Shown: positions 9,491-19,640, counted from the stretch's first letter. The stretch is 20,425 nucleotides of DNA from Spirogloea muscicola (GCA_009602725.1 WELB01000057.1:84149-104573), one strand, 5' to 3'. Notes: generated by a model not told the origin, from the sequence alone. Translations and numbers: made by a program.

Positions 9491-9760
9491 GCGAAATCAA
9501 GCCAGCCCACTGTTCAGGCAAAAGCTAGTACAACAAAACGGGCTACACAAATCGAAGCCCGATGCTAAAGGGGGCTACAGTAACAGTGCAATAGCCGGGC
9601 TTCAATGACCCTCGCAGACATAGAGCTCTGTGGAAAAGTAGAATGCATACAGTGCGCACAAGTAAGGGAGGCCCAATCAAGCCGCTACATATTGCAGGCA
9701 TAGCTAGTGCAAAGAATGGGGCTACACAAAGCGAAGGCCTATGCTAAAGGGGCTAAGCTG
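9491..9760 (+). repeat. Tandem duplication, unit about 180 bp
   Basis: An AATCAAGCC start, a CTAGT(A/G)CAA core and GGCTACACAAA...ATGCTAAAGGGG occur at about 9491-9577 and again at about 9671-9757, offset by 179-180 bases. A third fragment (GGGCAAAAGCTAGCAAAAGCG) lies at about 18902. The copies have diverged and code for nothing recognisable. Confidence 0.6.
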
Positions 9761-9779
9761 AAGAGAGCAGGCTCTTTTG

Positions 9780-9832
9780 AAGGGGGCGATGGCTGTGGAA
9801 GGCCAGCCCAATTAATCAAACAAGGTCCAAAG
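9780..9832 (+). repeat. Hairpin repeat copy
   Basis: GGGGGCGATGGCTG with GGCCAGCCC forms a short stem (9791-9795 with 9804-9808), followed by CAAGGTCCAAAGG. An AGCTC-like box, GCTCTTTTGAA, precedes it. Confidence 0.65.
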
Positions 9833-9860
9833 GCGGCTGATAATACCACCACACTCAAAG

Positions 9861-9887
9861 CAAGTGGCCAGTACGGATGGCCACTTG
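9861..9887. repeat. Perfect 10-bp inverted repeat
   Basis: CAAGTGGCCA at 9861-9870 pairs exactly with TGGCCACTTG at 9878-9887 around the loop GTACGGA. No function is apparent, and it is not a copy of the GGGCTG hairpin family. Confidence 0.6.
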
Positions 9888-10095
9888 ATAACAGACATCA
9901 TCCAGGTGACAGCCTTCAGTTGGACATTCAGTAGCCGGAAATGAGTGGCCCTGCCGATAGCCTGAGGCAGCAGCCAAGCAAAGCCGCCCAACAAGTCACA
10001 TTGACACGCTGCCATGAACATTTTTGTCAGAGACTGTGGTGGGGCCAGGAGCTGCGGACCTGGAAAAGGGGGGTGACTCTTCCAGTAATTCCAGT

Positions 10096-10142
10096 GCAAG
10101 TGGTGGCTGTGAATACCAGCCCAGAAGAAGTGGACAAGGTCT
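10096..10142 (+). repeat. Hairpin repeat copy (last of the left island)
   Basis: GGCTG at 10105-10109 pairs with CAGCC at 10118-10122, followed by GGACAAGGTCT. From here to the phosphatase stop at 10644 I see no gene or repeat I can support. Confidence 0.6.
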
Positions 10143-10643
10143 AGGAGGGTAGGAAAAAGCTGACGCCGCAGACTCACGCTACGCCAGAGGCGGCGTGCCT
10201 GGGGGCCCCCCCAGCTGGACGAACTTAATAAGGCGACGAAGTCTTTGAAGATTGGCAAGGTGCACCACCGTCAGCCACACTCTCTCCCACTCTTATTTGT
10301 AGCACCGCAGGAACAGGAGAGGTCTCCAGAGCACAAGTACTGTCCTAGGACATGAGCCCAAATACCTCGCCAACACTTGGTACGTGGGCTTAGAAGCGGC
10401 AGCCGTCAAGCTGTTGACAGGGTGAGCAACATCTGCAAAAGCTGTTGGTAGGCTCGACGTTGCAAGAGCCACAGCTTATGCTTATTCCACCAGTGCTAGC
10501 ATCAAGCCACGCAGCTGCCCGATAGTATATACTGTGGCCTTGCTTCAGCAGGTGAGAACGAGGCCCTCTGAATCAACCAGCATCCACATGTCCACATCCG
10601 CAAGGCACAAATACAGAGGCACAGCATACACGCGTAGAGCCCA

Positions 10644-13637
10644 CTACCGGCTGCCATTCGTGGAACAAGCATCCACAATGTCTTGTAGCTCGTCTCTCAC
10701 AGCTAAGTGACAGAAGAGAAATTGACTCTGCAACAGATGAACACAAAGACCGAGATCAATCTTCAGTAACATCCTGAATGCAAATATTACAATCTACCTT
10801 GTCACTATGCAAAGAGACGTAACAAGCATGTCTAAAGTGATCTCGTAGCCTGCAGACAGACACTCAGGGGAAAGTCCTGCACAGTCAAGGCCGGCCCTGA
10901 TTTTGGTGCTGCGATATAGCTAAGGAGGAGATTATGACAACTGCATGTGCTGTGCATTGAAGGGTAGCATGCAGCAGGGGTCACCTTTGTCTGCACCATA
11001 CCAAGGCGTTGCTGTCGTAAGATGCTGACATTTGCAGCAATATCAGTGGCAGAGCGATCGCCAGCAAGTACTCTCCTGATTGTGTAGTCGATCGTACAGA
11101 ATGAACCTGATCTCCCAATACCTGCACTGCTTACGCACAGCAGAACCACCCTTCAAGAAGATCTGAGTAATCAGCTCCGCATCCAATTCAACACTGTGTA
11201 AGTTGCTGAAGTCTGTATGAGGGACAACTTCCTCATAGCGTGCCATATATGTCAGTGTTGAAGTGTCAATACAGAGCCCACCTGCAGTGAACAATGAATG
11301 GGCCACGGGAGATGAAATCTGTTCGCAGAATGTGCATAAGATCCCTGATAGGCTTTGTTGAGACCGGAACTCCATGGTCTGGCCAGTCGAGGTATTGCAA
11401 GTGTACGAGCTGATGTGGAGGGCCCTGAGGAGTAAGATGTAGGAGAAAGGGGACAAAGAGGTCATGATTGATAAGTATAGCAGGTGAACAACAGCCTCAG
11501 AGGCCTGGTGTGCACAGCTCTGACTATCTATAGCAATTACTATAGCAGACACTTTGAACTTGCGCGAAAGTACAAACTGAGAGAAGGCCAGCATCTACAA
11601 GCACATATGTCAGTACAACGTTCTGAGACATAGGCCTGACCTTTGTTTCCATGTCCCAAACCCTCATGTGGCGTATTGCAATGCTCTCCTGGATTTCTAC
11701 ATGCGTATTTACAACCTGGAGAGAACCATACACTTCCGCGGTCCCAGTATGATTTGGAAAATACTGCCAACACTTCACCTGTACCAAGCATGTGATCTCA
11801 TGTGTCATGTATTGAACGGAAACTTGAGATCTGATATAAGAATGCTGTGAAGGTTACGGTTGCAGTGCACGATCTTGTCAAAGCAATATCCAGTTTCCAT
11901 TGTACTCGTGTGCAGCGTGAGATGGCGGCAACTGCTCCCTCACTTGCAGTGCAGACTGGTGGTTTTGCTGAACTCATAGACTGTCGTTCGTTTCTACTGT
12001 ACACAGAAAGGCGAAGTACACCTGCGCCTTTCTGCAAGCAGTGCCATACCTTATTGTCCTCAATCGTCTGCGTGAGCATTATGATGGCAGGACATTTGTA
12101 CTGCATTGCCATCTCCCAAAAATCTGCAGCAGTATTGCTCTGGGGACCCTGAGTGCTTATGTATCTTGGCAAAGTGGGGTTGTGATTATCCTGCCAGGAG
12201 CACGCTACTGATAATTAGGCAAAGACCACAGTGCTGGGCGCAGAACAATTGTTTCCAGCAGCCTTGGCAGCTCAAGCAACTCTTGCAGATCTTTCTCATG
12301 CAAGTAGTGGGCTGCATGACGAGAGACAAAGCTTGCAGTGCTGCAGGGGTATCTAACAATCGCATGTTACGACACTGTGCGAGCTGGTTCAGGTAAGCCG
12401 GGCCTGCAGATGGCCTAAAATTCAGAAGCAACAGGATTACCATAATGTGGCTGGCATTGATGTAGTCGGAACCACCCTGGTTGTGTCTCCTTGGGCCTTT
12501 CAGACGCACACGATGCTCATCATCTTTGCCAACAGATCAAGGATTCCTCCTTCACTACAAAGAGCCCAGTACGCTTGCATGCATGCAAGATAGGCAACTG
12601 CACCTGCATTCGTCATTCCAGACAAAGTCACACGGAGTCCTCTTTGCCAGGACTGCCAACAGTCAAGAAGTATGCTTGATGGGAAGTCTGCACAGGGCCT
12701 TACGGCTGGAGGGGATACATGGTAGGACATCTGCATATCGGTTCTTGTCCCGGTTGGCCGGCAGGTACGCAGCCGTTATTCTGGCTGCTCCAGTTTGGCG
12801 GCTAGTCGCCTCAACTTTCTGCTGCAAACCAGGAAACACTCAGATCCAATGTACCATGCAAGACGGAGCTCTTTAAGACAAGCCCTGAACTTCCGTCTAG
12901 GAGCACAGATTCGTGAACGTTTGGGAAGCGTCATTCTGCCAGAGGAGCCTGGGCAGCTATGAGTCGGGCACATTGAGCTTGCAGCTAACCTGCAGGAACT
13001 GATAGTGGAGCATTCTGGAAACAATTTGCCTCAATGCAAGCGGTACCTCAAGAGCTGCAAATGCTCTGTCGAGCCCGGTCAGCCTCCCATTGAAGGGGCG
13101 CTCCAACTCCTCGATGCTCTGCTGCAGCTGTCGCAAAGCCCTCTCACACGTCTGGAGCTGCAGCGCAGTCAGCTCCGAGGAGGAGCTCTCCAGCAGCCCA
13201 CTGCCGTCCACGCTCAGCCTGCAGAGACGGTAAGCCAGCACCATAATAAATCACCAAGCCTTGCTTTGCAATGGCTCCTGCGAAGCTGAGTAGAGCCCAA
13301 TAAGCCCGTCTGAGAGGAGGTACTGGCAGCCGCCAGCATGAGGAGCCGGCGACGGCGATAAGACCATCGAGTCCAGCTTTGCAGGCTCCTCGTCGAGCTT
13401 GTCCTGTGCATAACCTCGAGAGTGAGCGGCACATAGATGTGCCTTGCTCCGTCGTCCTGGCCGCCCCAGTCGACGGATTCGGCTCACGCCGGCAGCGGCA
13501 GCCAGCGGCGTGGCTGAGAAACGAGCGGCGAGCGACGAGCTCGAATCGATCCTTAGACCTCGCGGGAGAGGGTACTACCGTGACGGCCGGTCGTACGCCG
13601 CGCTCCCGGGGCTGGGCGTGGCGGGCGAGTCGTCCAT
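10644..13637 (-). CDS. Classical protein tyrosine phosphatase (9 exons, complete catalytic domain)
   Basis: Minus-strand exons are 13637-13579, 13218-13047, 12821-12719, 12523-12441, 12190-12050, 11778-11641, 11424-11282, 11126-10985 and 10727-10644; every phase agrees and gives 354 residues. Classical PTP motifs appear in order: KNRYADVLPY pTyr loop (residues 103-112), DYINASHI (131-138), PRYISTQGP then TAADFWEM, the WPD loop YLDWPDHGVP (243-252, acid Asp248), the catalytic loop HCSAGIGRSG (278-287, Cys279, Arg285), and the Q-loop QTKSQF. It should hydrolyse phosphotyrosine, probably in the cytosol, since no transmembrane segment or secretion signal is seen. The first 77 residues are a helical, Leu/Gln-rich extension. 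The intron at 11281-11127 splits the Ser codon right after the catalytic Cys. An upstream in-frame ATG at 13721 is possible. The gene is divergent from the FAD oxidoreductase. Confidence 0.94.
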
Positions 13638-14048
13638 GGCCGCCGCCGCCGCCGCCGACGGGCACGCGCGCCGGAGGACGGCCCTCGGCAGCCCCGCCGC
13701 GGCCAGCAGCGCCAGCCTCATGCGCAGTGCCGCCGCCGTGCCTGCCCCCGGTGCCCCGCCGCACCGCCGAAGAGCAGCTCGCGCAGAGGCTCGGAACCCG
13801 TGGCCCGCGCTCTGCTCCAGCCTCGGCCAGCGCGCCGCCACCGCCNGTGGCAATTATGTACTTAACCTCTCGGACTCCTAAATGCTGACTCGTGGGTACT
13901 GGCGTCCCATTTCAGCCTCATTCAGAGTGTCACCTTGACCCCCCCCTTTGCATAGGGCTTCGTGTTATGTAGCCACTGTTAGCACACATGCAATTCACTC
14001 TCGATTCCCCAGCAACACTGACAGCCGCCAGAGCCAGCTCCCGCGGCC

Positions 14049-14088
<40 letters not shown>

Positions 14089-14090
14089 GG
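13638..14090. promoter_or_regulatory. Shared GC-rich region between divergent genes
   Basis: This region of about 450 bp separates the phosphatase ATG (minus) from the oxidoreductase ATG (plus). CGG-type runs on each gene's sense strand end next to its ATG: GCC units at 13639-13655 and GGC units at about 14049-14083. The middle, about 13850-14000, is AT-richer. No TATA box is clear. Sharing of a bidirectional promoter is inference from layout. Confidence 0.5.
13846..13846. other. Ambiguous base (n)
   Basis: One undetermined base lies in a GC-rich stretch. It marks draft-quality sequence and falls outside the proposed coding exons. Confidence 0.99.
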
Positions 14091-17000
14091 ATGCTGTGCA
14101 AAGCCACGGCGTGGAAGCTCGGCGGCGCTTCCGTCGCTCCTGCGCCGCGGCCGGGCGGCTGCCCCTGCCGGTCCACGTTGCCCGTAAGTGGGCCAGGCCG
14201 CATTGGTCCTGCGCGGCGCCGCGAGCTCCGGCGGGGCGGCGGCGCGGGAGGCCGTCCTGGCTGTCGCCGCGTCGGCGCCATGGAGGTGGCGGCCACGAGC
14301 GGCGGCGGCGTCGTCATGAGGTGCGATCGCGGCCCGAGTGTCGATCATATCGTACAGACCGCAGCTCTGTCCAGTGCTACGCTGTCCTCAGCACCTCGCA
14401 GGTCGGGCAAAATTTCGGCTTGAGGCACAGTATAGGCGCAGCTGCTGGCCAAGAGCTTCGATAGTCTACTGAATCGGCAGACCAGCATGTAGACAGGGAT
14501 GCATGCAGCCGAAGTTGCTGCAGAAGGTTCGTGATAATTGAGATACTGATGCAATTCTGCCGCGCTCGCAATACCCAACTTCTCCCTGAGTAGCGGGGAC
14601 GTCCTTGCGACGTCCAACGGCAACGGGTCCGCCTCACCGAAGGCCAAGCATGCGGTCGTCTGCGGCGGCGGCGTGATCGGGGCATGCACCGCCTACTTCT
14701 TGGGGCAGAAGGGCGTCAGCGTCACGCTTGTGGAGAAGTGCGCAGGCGAGGCCTCTTGCTCCCTCTCTTGCAGCTAGTCGCCGCGACCGGGAGCACGTCG
14801 GGCCTCCCGTAGGTGCTTGCCTAGCCAAATGTAAGATTGGGTGCTCTCTGCACCCAATCTTACATTTACGTGCTTATGGATGTTCAGCTTAGGACGCTTT
14901 CTACACGCCGTTGGCTGCATTGCGCGATTGATGACCATCACCCTCTGATCTTGAATGCCAAGCCCTTTATTTAGTGTACACACCATATTGAACAAATCAG
15001 AGAATACAGCCATACCTTGCCCCTACATGCGAAGATTCATAGTCCCTAAACCGTGGCTCATGCCATTCTTCTACTTCCTGCAGTTGCCTGTGCGGCTTCG
15101 GGAAAGGCTGGCGGCTTTCTGGCTTATGATTGGAATGACCGGAGCCCGGTCAAGGAGCTGGCCAGAGCCAGCTTCAAACTTCACAAACAGCTGGCGTCAG
15201 AGTTGAAGCAGGACTATGGATATCGTAGTGTCAGTGCTCTGAGCTTGAGCGTCAAAGAGCCTGCCGCCAATTCCAAGCCCTCCAAGGAGTCCCACAAGGT
15301 GAGCACAGTGTCACCTGTGTCTAAATTCTTGATGTCCTCAAGAGTATCACGTCATGGACCCTCAATTATGACCAATTGTTCAGGGCCTCCTGCCAAGAGT
15401 AGCTGCCGCTCACATGTAAGGCAGGACCTTACAGAGGCGGTGTCTTACCTTGCTCAACTGATGAGCTCTTGTGGCACACGGTTGACTTTTGAAAGACGAA
15501 AGGAGGGCTGCCCTCATGGATTGATGGGCCAGTCAGATCAGCTGCTGAGATTGGCAACGAGGTGACAACTGCCCAAGTTCATCCACAGCTTTTCACAAGG
15601 GCAGTCGTGGATGCTGCTGTGGAGAAGTATGGTGTCAAGGTGCTCTTTACCAGCTTAGGTTGTTGTGGCAATTTGGATTCTTCCATGTACTTTGATATGG
15701 AAACAAAAAGCTCGTCAATCACCTATCTTCGTGCTTGCTGTAGCCCAGCAGCCTGGTCCATGTCCTGCCTCCACCGTGATGTATGGCGGAGGGTGTTTGT
15801 TGACGGCCAAAGGCCACTGTTCTTGCTTTGTGTGGAGTATTGACCTTTCACTGACCGTTTCTGAAGCATTTGGGTCCTTGATATTCAGGTGCAGATAGGA
15901 GAAGTCCAGGACATCGAAGTGGACAGTCTCGGGCCCAGGTATTAGCGTGTCTAGCATTGGAGTGCTGCGACTAGTGCTCATGCTATGCAGGAACATAGGC
16001 AAAGAGTTCCTTCTGAGAGACATATCCCTCATTCGTTCACTGTTCTAGCTGAGATATTCAGTGTAGAGGCTCTAATGACAATCGGACTTTTTGTCTTTGC
16101 AGCTCCTCAAGAGTAACAGGCGTTGTTGTGAATGGTCAGCTAATACATACAGGTAAACTTACTGCTCTCTTATGCTCTTCCACGAGTATTGCAGATTGCA
16201 ACTGGCATAATTCGCTTTGCCTGTCTTCATGTCCTAGATTCATCTGAGCTATTTGTGTTGCTGGATATGCATGGGAGGTTGTAATTCCAGTCACAAAGCT
16301 TTCAACAGGTAGCTGTGAACACTAGCTGCACAGCTTTTACCTTCTCAATCATCAAGACTCTCTGCTAACATCAACTGGGTCAGATGCTGTGGTGCTTGCT
16401 ATGGGGCCTTGGTCCAATCGCAACAAGCTCATCTCCCAGGTAAGCGTGCCATCAGCAGAGGCTCACCTTTCTTTGTGACTACTTGGGAGGAACTGGTAGT
16501 CGTGTGGCTGATGTATTCACGCAGACCCTCTCTGTCAGCTCGATGACCAAATTTGAGCCATGCGATGTCCGGCAAGCACCAGCTGTCTCCTCTGCTTCAG
16601 TGACCTCTCTGACGCCTCGACTTGCTGATCGTGCGGGCTCTTCCCATCTGTGTTTTGGGCAGCTGACAACGATCACTGGCCTCAAGGCTAACAGCATCGT
16701 GCTGCGCCCAAAGCAGCCTGACAACATCTCCCCTCACTGTCTCTTCCTCACTTACAGGTCCAAGATTCGATCTCACTTTCCCAGGACTCGCACAAAGCCA
16801 ATCGGTTCTGCTGATCTCACGGACTGGCATGCTGTCCGCTACTGAGAGCACTGAGCCTGGCAGCTCCGCACCTTGACCTCTATTGCATAGCAGAACCCAA
16901 TCTGGCAAAGAGATGGACCCTGAGATCTACCCCCGAGCAACAGGAGAGGTGTACGTGTGTGGTGTCTCAAGTACGGAGGAGGTGCCAGAGGATCCTGCAA

Positions 17001-17647
17001 GCATACTTCCAACACCTGGGGCTCCTGATGTATTGAAAAGGTCGGACTTTCTGGTCCATGTCATCAGCAGGACCTAATATTGGCAGTGGGCGGGTTGTTG
17101 AATGTGAGACTTCTTCGCCTCTGAGGATACACACTTGCCCTTTGGTAGTGGAGGGTACCAACATCTTGTCAGTGCTGTCCTGCTCGTGAAGGTACGTGGT
17201 CAATGGCACGCCACAGGTTGCTGATTGGCTGCATCAAATGTGTGGCAGGGTGGCTTTGACAGTTTCCAGCGAGCTTGCTGAGGCAGAGGTTACAGTAGAG
17301 CAGGCCTGCTTCTTACCGTGCTCAGAGGATGGCATTCCTGTCATAGGTACGCACCTTACCCAGCTTGCTGCGTGCATTTAACGGTCAATGCAATTGATAG
17401 AGCCTGCCTTCCCTGTTACTTCCTGTGGATGCATGACAAGGAGCACACCGCCATGGGATCTGCAGGCAGGATTCCGGGCGTAGAAGGCGCATACATTGGG
17501 ACGGGCCACAGCTGCTGGGGCATTCTGAACGCGCCCGCAACCGGCGCAGCCCTCTCGGAGTTGATTGCTGACGGGTCCTCGTCCTTGGTAGATCTGTCGC
17601 CATTTGATCCCCAGCGGTTCTGCGTGCCGGCTGGCTTCAGGCGCTAG
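14091..17647 (+). CDS. FAD-dependent oxidoreductase, DAO superfamily, TDA3-like (11 exons)
   Basis: Exons are 14091-14320, 14594-14745, 15084-15298, 15496-15639, 15889-15938, 16103-16152, 16384-16439, 16663-16757, 16891-17040, 17249-17346 and 17466-17647; phases agree throughout and give 473 residues. The dinucleotide-binding fold is clear: AVVCGGGVIGACTAYFL (GGGVIG at 101-106) ending in the ribose-binding Glu124 of LVEK. Next come ACAASGKAGGFLAYDW, GLPSWIDGPV, TTAQVHPQLFTR, DAVVLAMGPWSN, IYPRATGEVYVCG, CFLPCSEDGIPVIG and the C-terminal FAD loop IPGVEGAYIGTGHSCWGILN. Plants and yeast have this family (yeast TDA3), but the substrate is not settled. The first exon is Arg/Gly/Ala-rich and could be a transit peptide; its assignment is the least certain part. 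Intron 14746-15083 has a GC donor (CAG|GCGAGG) and contains a perfect hairpin. Confidence 0.92.
14827..14867. repeat. Perfect 18-bp hairpin inside an intron
   Basis: AAATGTAAGATTGGGTGC at 14827-14844 pairs exactly with the arm at 14850-14867 around the loop TCTCT. It sits about 80 bases into the GC-AG intron of the oxidoreductase gene. It could be a precursor-like RNA hairpin, a tiny palindromic insertion, or an aid to splicing. Confidence 0.85.
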
Positions 17648-18000
17648 AGGGATCTCCTGTGAGTGCACTGGCACGAACTTCGGCAGGAGATTACGCATGG
17701 CAATTGTTTGTCTTGCCTGAGCCTGCATGCTGGAGGCTGCTGGAGTGCACAAGCAGGCGCATGAACTATGAAGGACTGCTTCTGCAGGCTAGACCGTGCG
17801 CATTTGTGCTACTGACAAACCTACTACACCACTGCGGGTCAGCGTTGGGGCCTGAACATCTGCATTGCTGACACGAGCTGCCACCGCAGCTCAAGGTTGC
17901 CGTGTTCCCATTGACCACGCCTTACAGAGCCTGGCAATCCTGAAGGAAGCCGGCAACACTGCCGGCCCAGGACAGATCGACAAGGTAGAGAAGAGCTAGT
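17648..18000. other. 3' flank of the oxidoreductase gene
   Basis: I see no gene, TGTAA signal or repeat that I can support here. It probably contains the 3' UTR. Confidence 0.4.
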
Positions 18001-18004
18001 GGGA

Positions 18005-18050
18005 TATGAGGGCTGCAAAAGGGCAGCCAGCTTGAAAGACAAGGTCCAAT
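18005..18050 (+). repeat. Hairpin repeat copy (first of the right island)
   Basis: GAGGGCTG with CAGCC (18011-18015 with 18024-18028) is followed by GACAAGGTCCAAT at about 18038-18050. Confidence 0.65.
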
Positions 18051-18171
18051 TTGAGACGGAAGAGAGGCGAGCCCCACACAACAAGAAAGCAGGGAGGAAA
18101 TCGGCCCGTTTGTTCTAGCCGATACTCTTATCAAGCCGCCGCTAGCACGCAAGGCGAGAGAAAGAGAAGTA

Positions 18172-18240
18172 AGCTCTTTCAAAGGGGGCGAGGGCTGTTA
18201 AAAGCCAGCCGGAAATGAACGGACAAGGTCCAATGGGGCC
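18172..18240 (+). repeat. Hairpin repeat copy, best-preserved long unit
   Basis: The unit reads AAGCTCTTTCAAAGGGGGCG, then AGGGCTG, the loop TTAAAAGC, CAGCC (18206-18210), and after ten bases GGACAAGGTCCAATGGGG (18221-18238). Nearly all the boxes seen piecemeal in other copies are present. Confidence 0.75.
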
Positions 18241-18304
18241 GGAAGAGCTGGAACACACCGTAAGCAAGTCCCGCAAAGCACGGTCACTTAGTAACCTCTG
18301 GTTA

Positions 18305-18436
18305 GCAGCCGCAAGTCAGAAAGACTAGCAGCAAAGCAGTTCCCTTGACGAAAGCCAGTGGCTGCAGCTAGAGCATGACCAACACGCGGATGCAAGGCGT
18401 GGGCCAAGGACCTCCGGAGGGATATAGACAGGTGCA
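18305..18436 (+). repeat. Shared repeat module, copy 2
   Basis: It matches the module at 8059-8190 by eye over most of its length, in the same orientation (AAGACTAGCAGC, TTGACGAAAGCCAG, GGCGTGGGCCA, AGGGATATAGACAGG). The two copies stand about 10.2 kb apart on either side of the phosphatase/oxidoreductase pair. Confidence 0.65.
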
Positions 18437-18675
18437 TGCGAAACACCTGCGTTAGCGAGCCAGCGGCGTTGAAGTCGGCCTGCTCGGCCCGCAGGACACA
18501 GCTCGGCGCGCAAGCCCGGTCAGTAGGTCTAGCCACTGGTACCTGGAGGCTCCGTGCACATCGATGGCCAGGAAAATCGTCCCCTTCTGGATGGTCCGCG
18601 TACTTGGCCCTATTTCCACGAGCAGGGCATTCGCTGCTGCATGCCCAGCCTTCGAAGCAGAGAGCCCCGGATCAA

Positions 18676-18950
18676 AGAGAGAAGGCGCGCGGGGCGCATG
18701 AATTGATCAAAGCGGTCAATACGTCGGGGTTGACCTACGTCGGCAACTAAGCGTGGAGCGAAAGCTCGGCGCGGTGCAGCTGAACGCAGATGGTGAGCTC
18801 ATCCAAAAGGGGGCGAGGGCTGTGGAAAGCCAGCCCGAAGAGAGAAGGCGCGCCGTGCGCATACAATGAAGGGTAGGCAAACCGTAAGCCCATACTCTGT
18901 TCGGGCAAAAGCTAGCAAAAGCGGGGCTGCGTAGCACAAAACCCGGGAAG
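18676..18950 (+). repeat. Composite repeat stretch with hairpin copy
   Basis: GAGAGAAGGCGCGC...GCGCAT occurs at about 18678-18700 and again at about 18840-18862. Between them lies a good hairpin copy: GGGGGCGAGGGCTG, loop TGGAAAGC, CAGCCC (18817-18836). After the second box comes the GGGCAAAAGCTAGCAAAAGCG fragment shared with 9515-9540. Confidence 0.6.
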
Positions 18951-19007
18951 AAAGAGAGCGTAACCATTCCAGTAGAGAGAATTACGTGTATTTGTACTTA
19001 TTTCCAG

Positions 19008-19068
19008 TAGAAGGCGATGGCTGTGATTGGCCAGCCGCATGTGCCTACCAAAGCAAGGACAAGGTAAG
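19008..19068 (+). repeat. Hairpin repeat copy
   Basis: GTAGAAGGCGATGGCTG and GGCCAGCC (19019-19023 with 19032-19036) are followed by AAGCAAGGACAAGGTAAG. Confidence 0.6.
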
Positions 19069-19328
19069 AATGGGAACAGAGCACACGAAGGAGGCGCTTG
19101 CGACACACGGAAGCCGGCGGGCCGGGACATCAGCTGCTCGCTGCTGCGGCCGCTGCCGTCTCACCGCCGCTCCGTCGCACAAGCCGCCACAAGGTCGAGC
19201 CAAGCGAGGGGCCCCCAGCACCGCCCCACGACACGGCCGCCATTGCCAGCGGGACAGGCTCGTCTCGTGCACGAGGCCGGCGGGTTCGCATGTCCCCGGG
19301 CCCATCTCGGACCTGATCCATTCCTCTA

Positions 19329-19366
19329 GGGGCTGCCCCCTCACAGTCAGGGGGGGCTGCCCCCTC
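19329..19366. repeat. Direct repeat of GGGGCTGCCCCCTC
   Basis: The same 14 bases occur at 19329-19342 and 19353-19366. Each contains the palindrome GGGGC-T-GCCCC type core. The role is unknown. Confidence 0.7.
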
Positions 19367-19429
19367 CTTTGTTTCGAAAGAGCTGTTGCCTTTCCGGCCC
19401 GATTACCTGCGCCCCTCGGATTTCTGTCC

Positions 19430-19480
19430 TTTGTTTCCTTGTACTTTCCTGGGGCTGGCCATTTCACAGCCATTTGCTGT
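19430..19480 (-). repeat. Hairpin repeat copy, inverted
   Basis: GGGGCTGG at 19451-19458 and CAGCC at 19467-19471 form a short stem in the same form as the inverted copies near 8594 and 9206. Confidence 0.5.
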
Positions 19481-19559
19481 CAGTCCGGACGCGATGTTTC
19501 CTCTCACGGCCATTGCCTTACACAGGAAGAGCTGTTCCTCCTTGTTTGTTTTTCCCCAG

Positions 19560-19640
19560 AGGAAGAACGTGGTGTGCCGGTGGGATGCTTTCAAGGAGGC
19601 CAAGGCAAGCCAGTACAAGTTGGTGCAATACGACAACAGA
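19560..19640 (+). other. Possible orphan exon
   Basis: A strong acceptor (a T/C-rich tract ending CCCCAG at 19559) is followed by an open frame with ordinary protein-like composition, beginning RKNVVCRWDAFKEAKASQYK and going on to LVQYDNRAQ. I do not recognise the protein and find no convincing partner exons. It lies among repeat copies, so it may be a transposon fragment or a gene remnant. Confidence 0.25.

Noticed and set aside
7690-10142. CRISPR-like array
   Set aside because: Copies are irregularly spaced, diverged, in both orientations, and the DNA is eukaryotic.
10390-10542. Alternative last exon of the phosphatase (QGHSIYYRAAAWLD)
   Set aside because: It fits the phase but not the family. 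The exon at 10727-10644 restores SQFLFCHLAVRDEL, the expected C-terminal helix, with a better acceptor.
13144-13764. 206-codon minus-strand open frame over the phosphatase 5' region
   Set aside because: It reads a different frame across phosphatase exons 1 and 2 and the intron between them. The spliced model gives conserved PTP sequence and consistent phases.
19130-19321. Minus-strand start MAAVSWGGAGG with a GTGAGA donor as a gene start
   Set aside because: The exon would be plausible as an N-terminus, but no downstream exon with any motif was found between 19100 and 18000.
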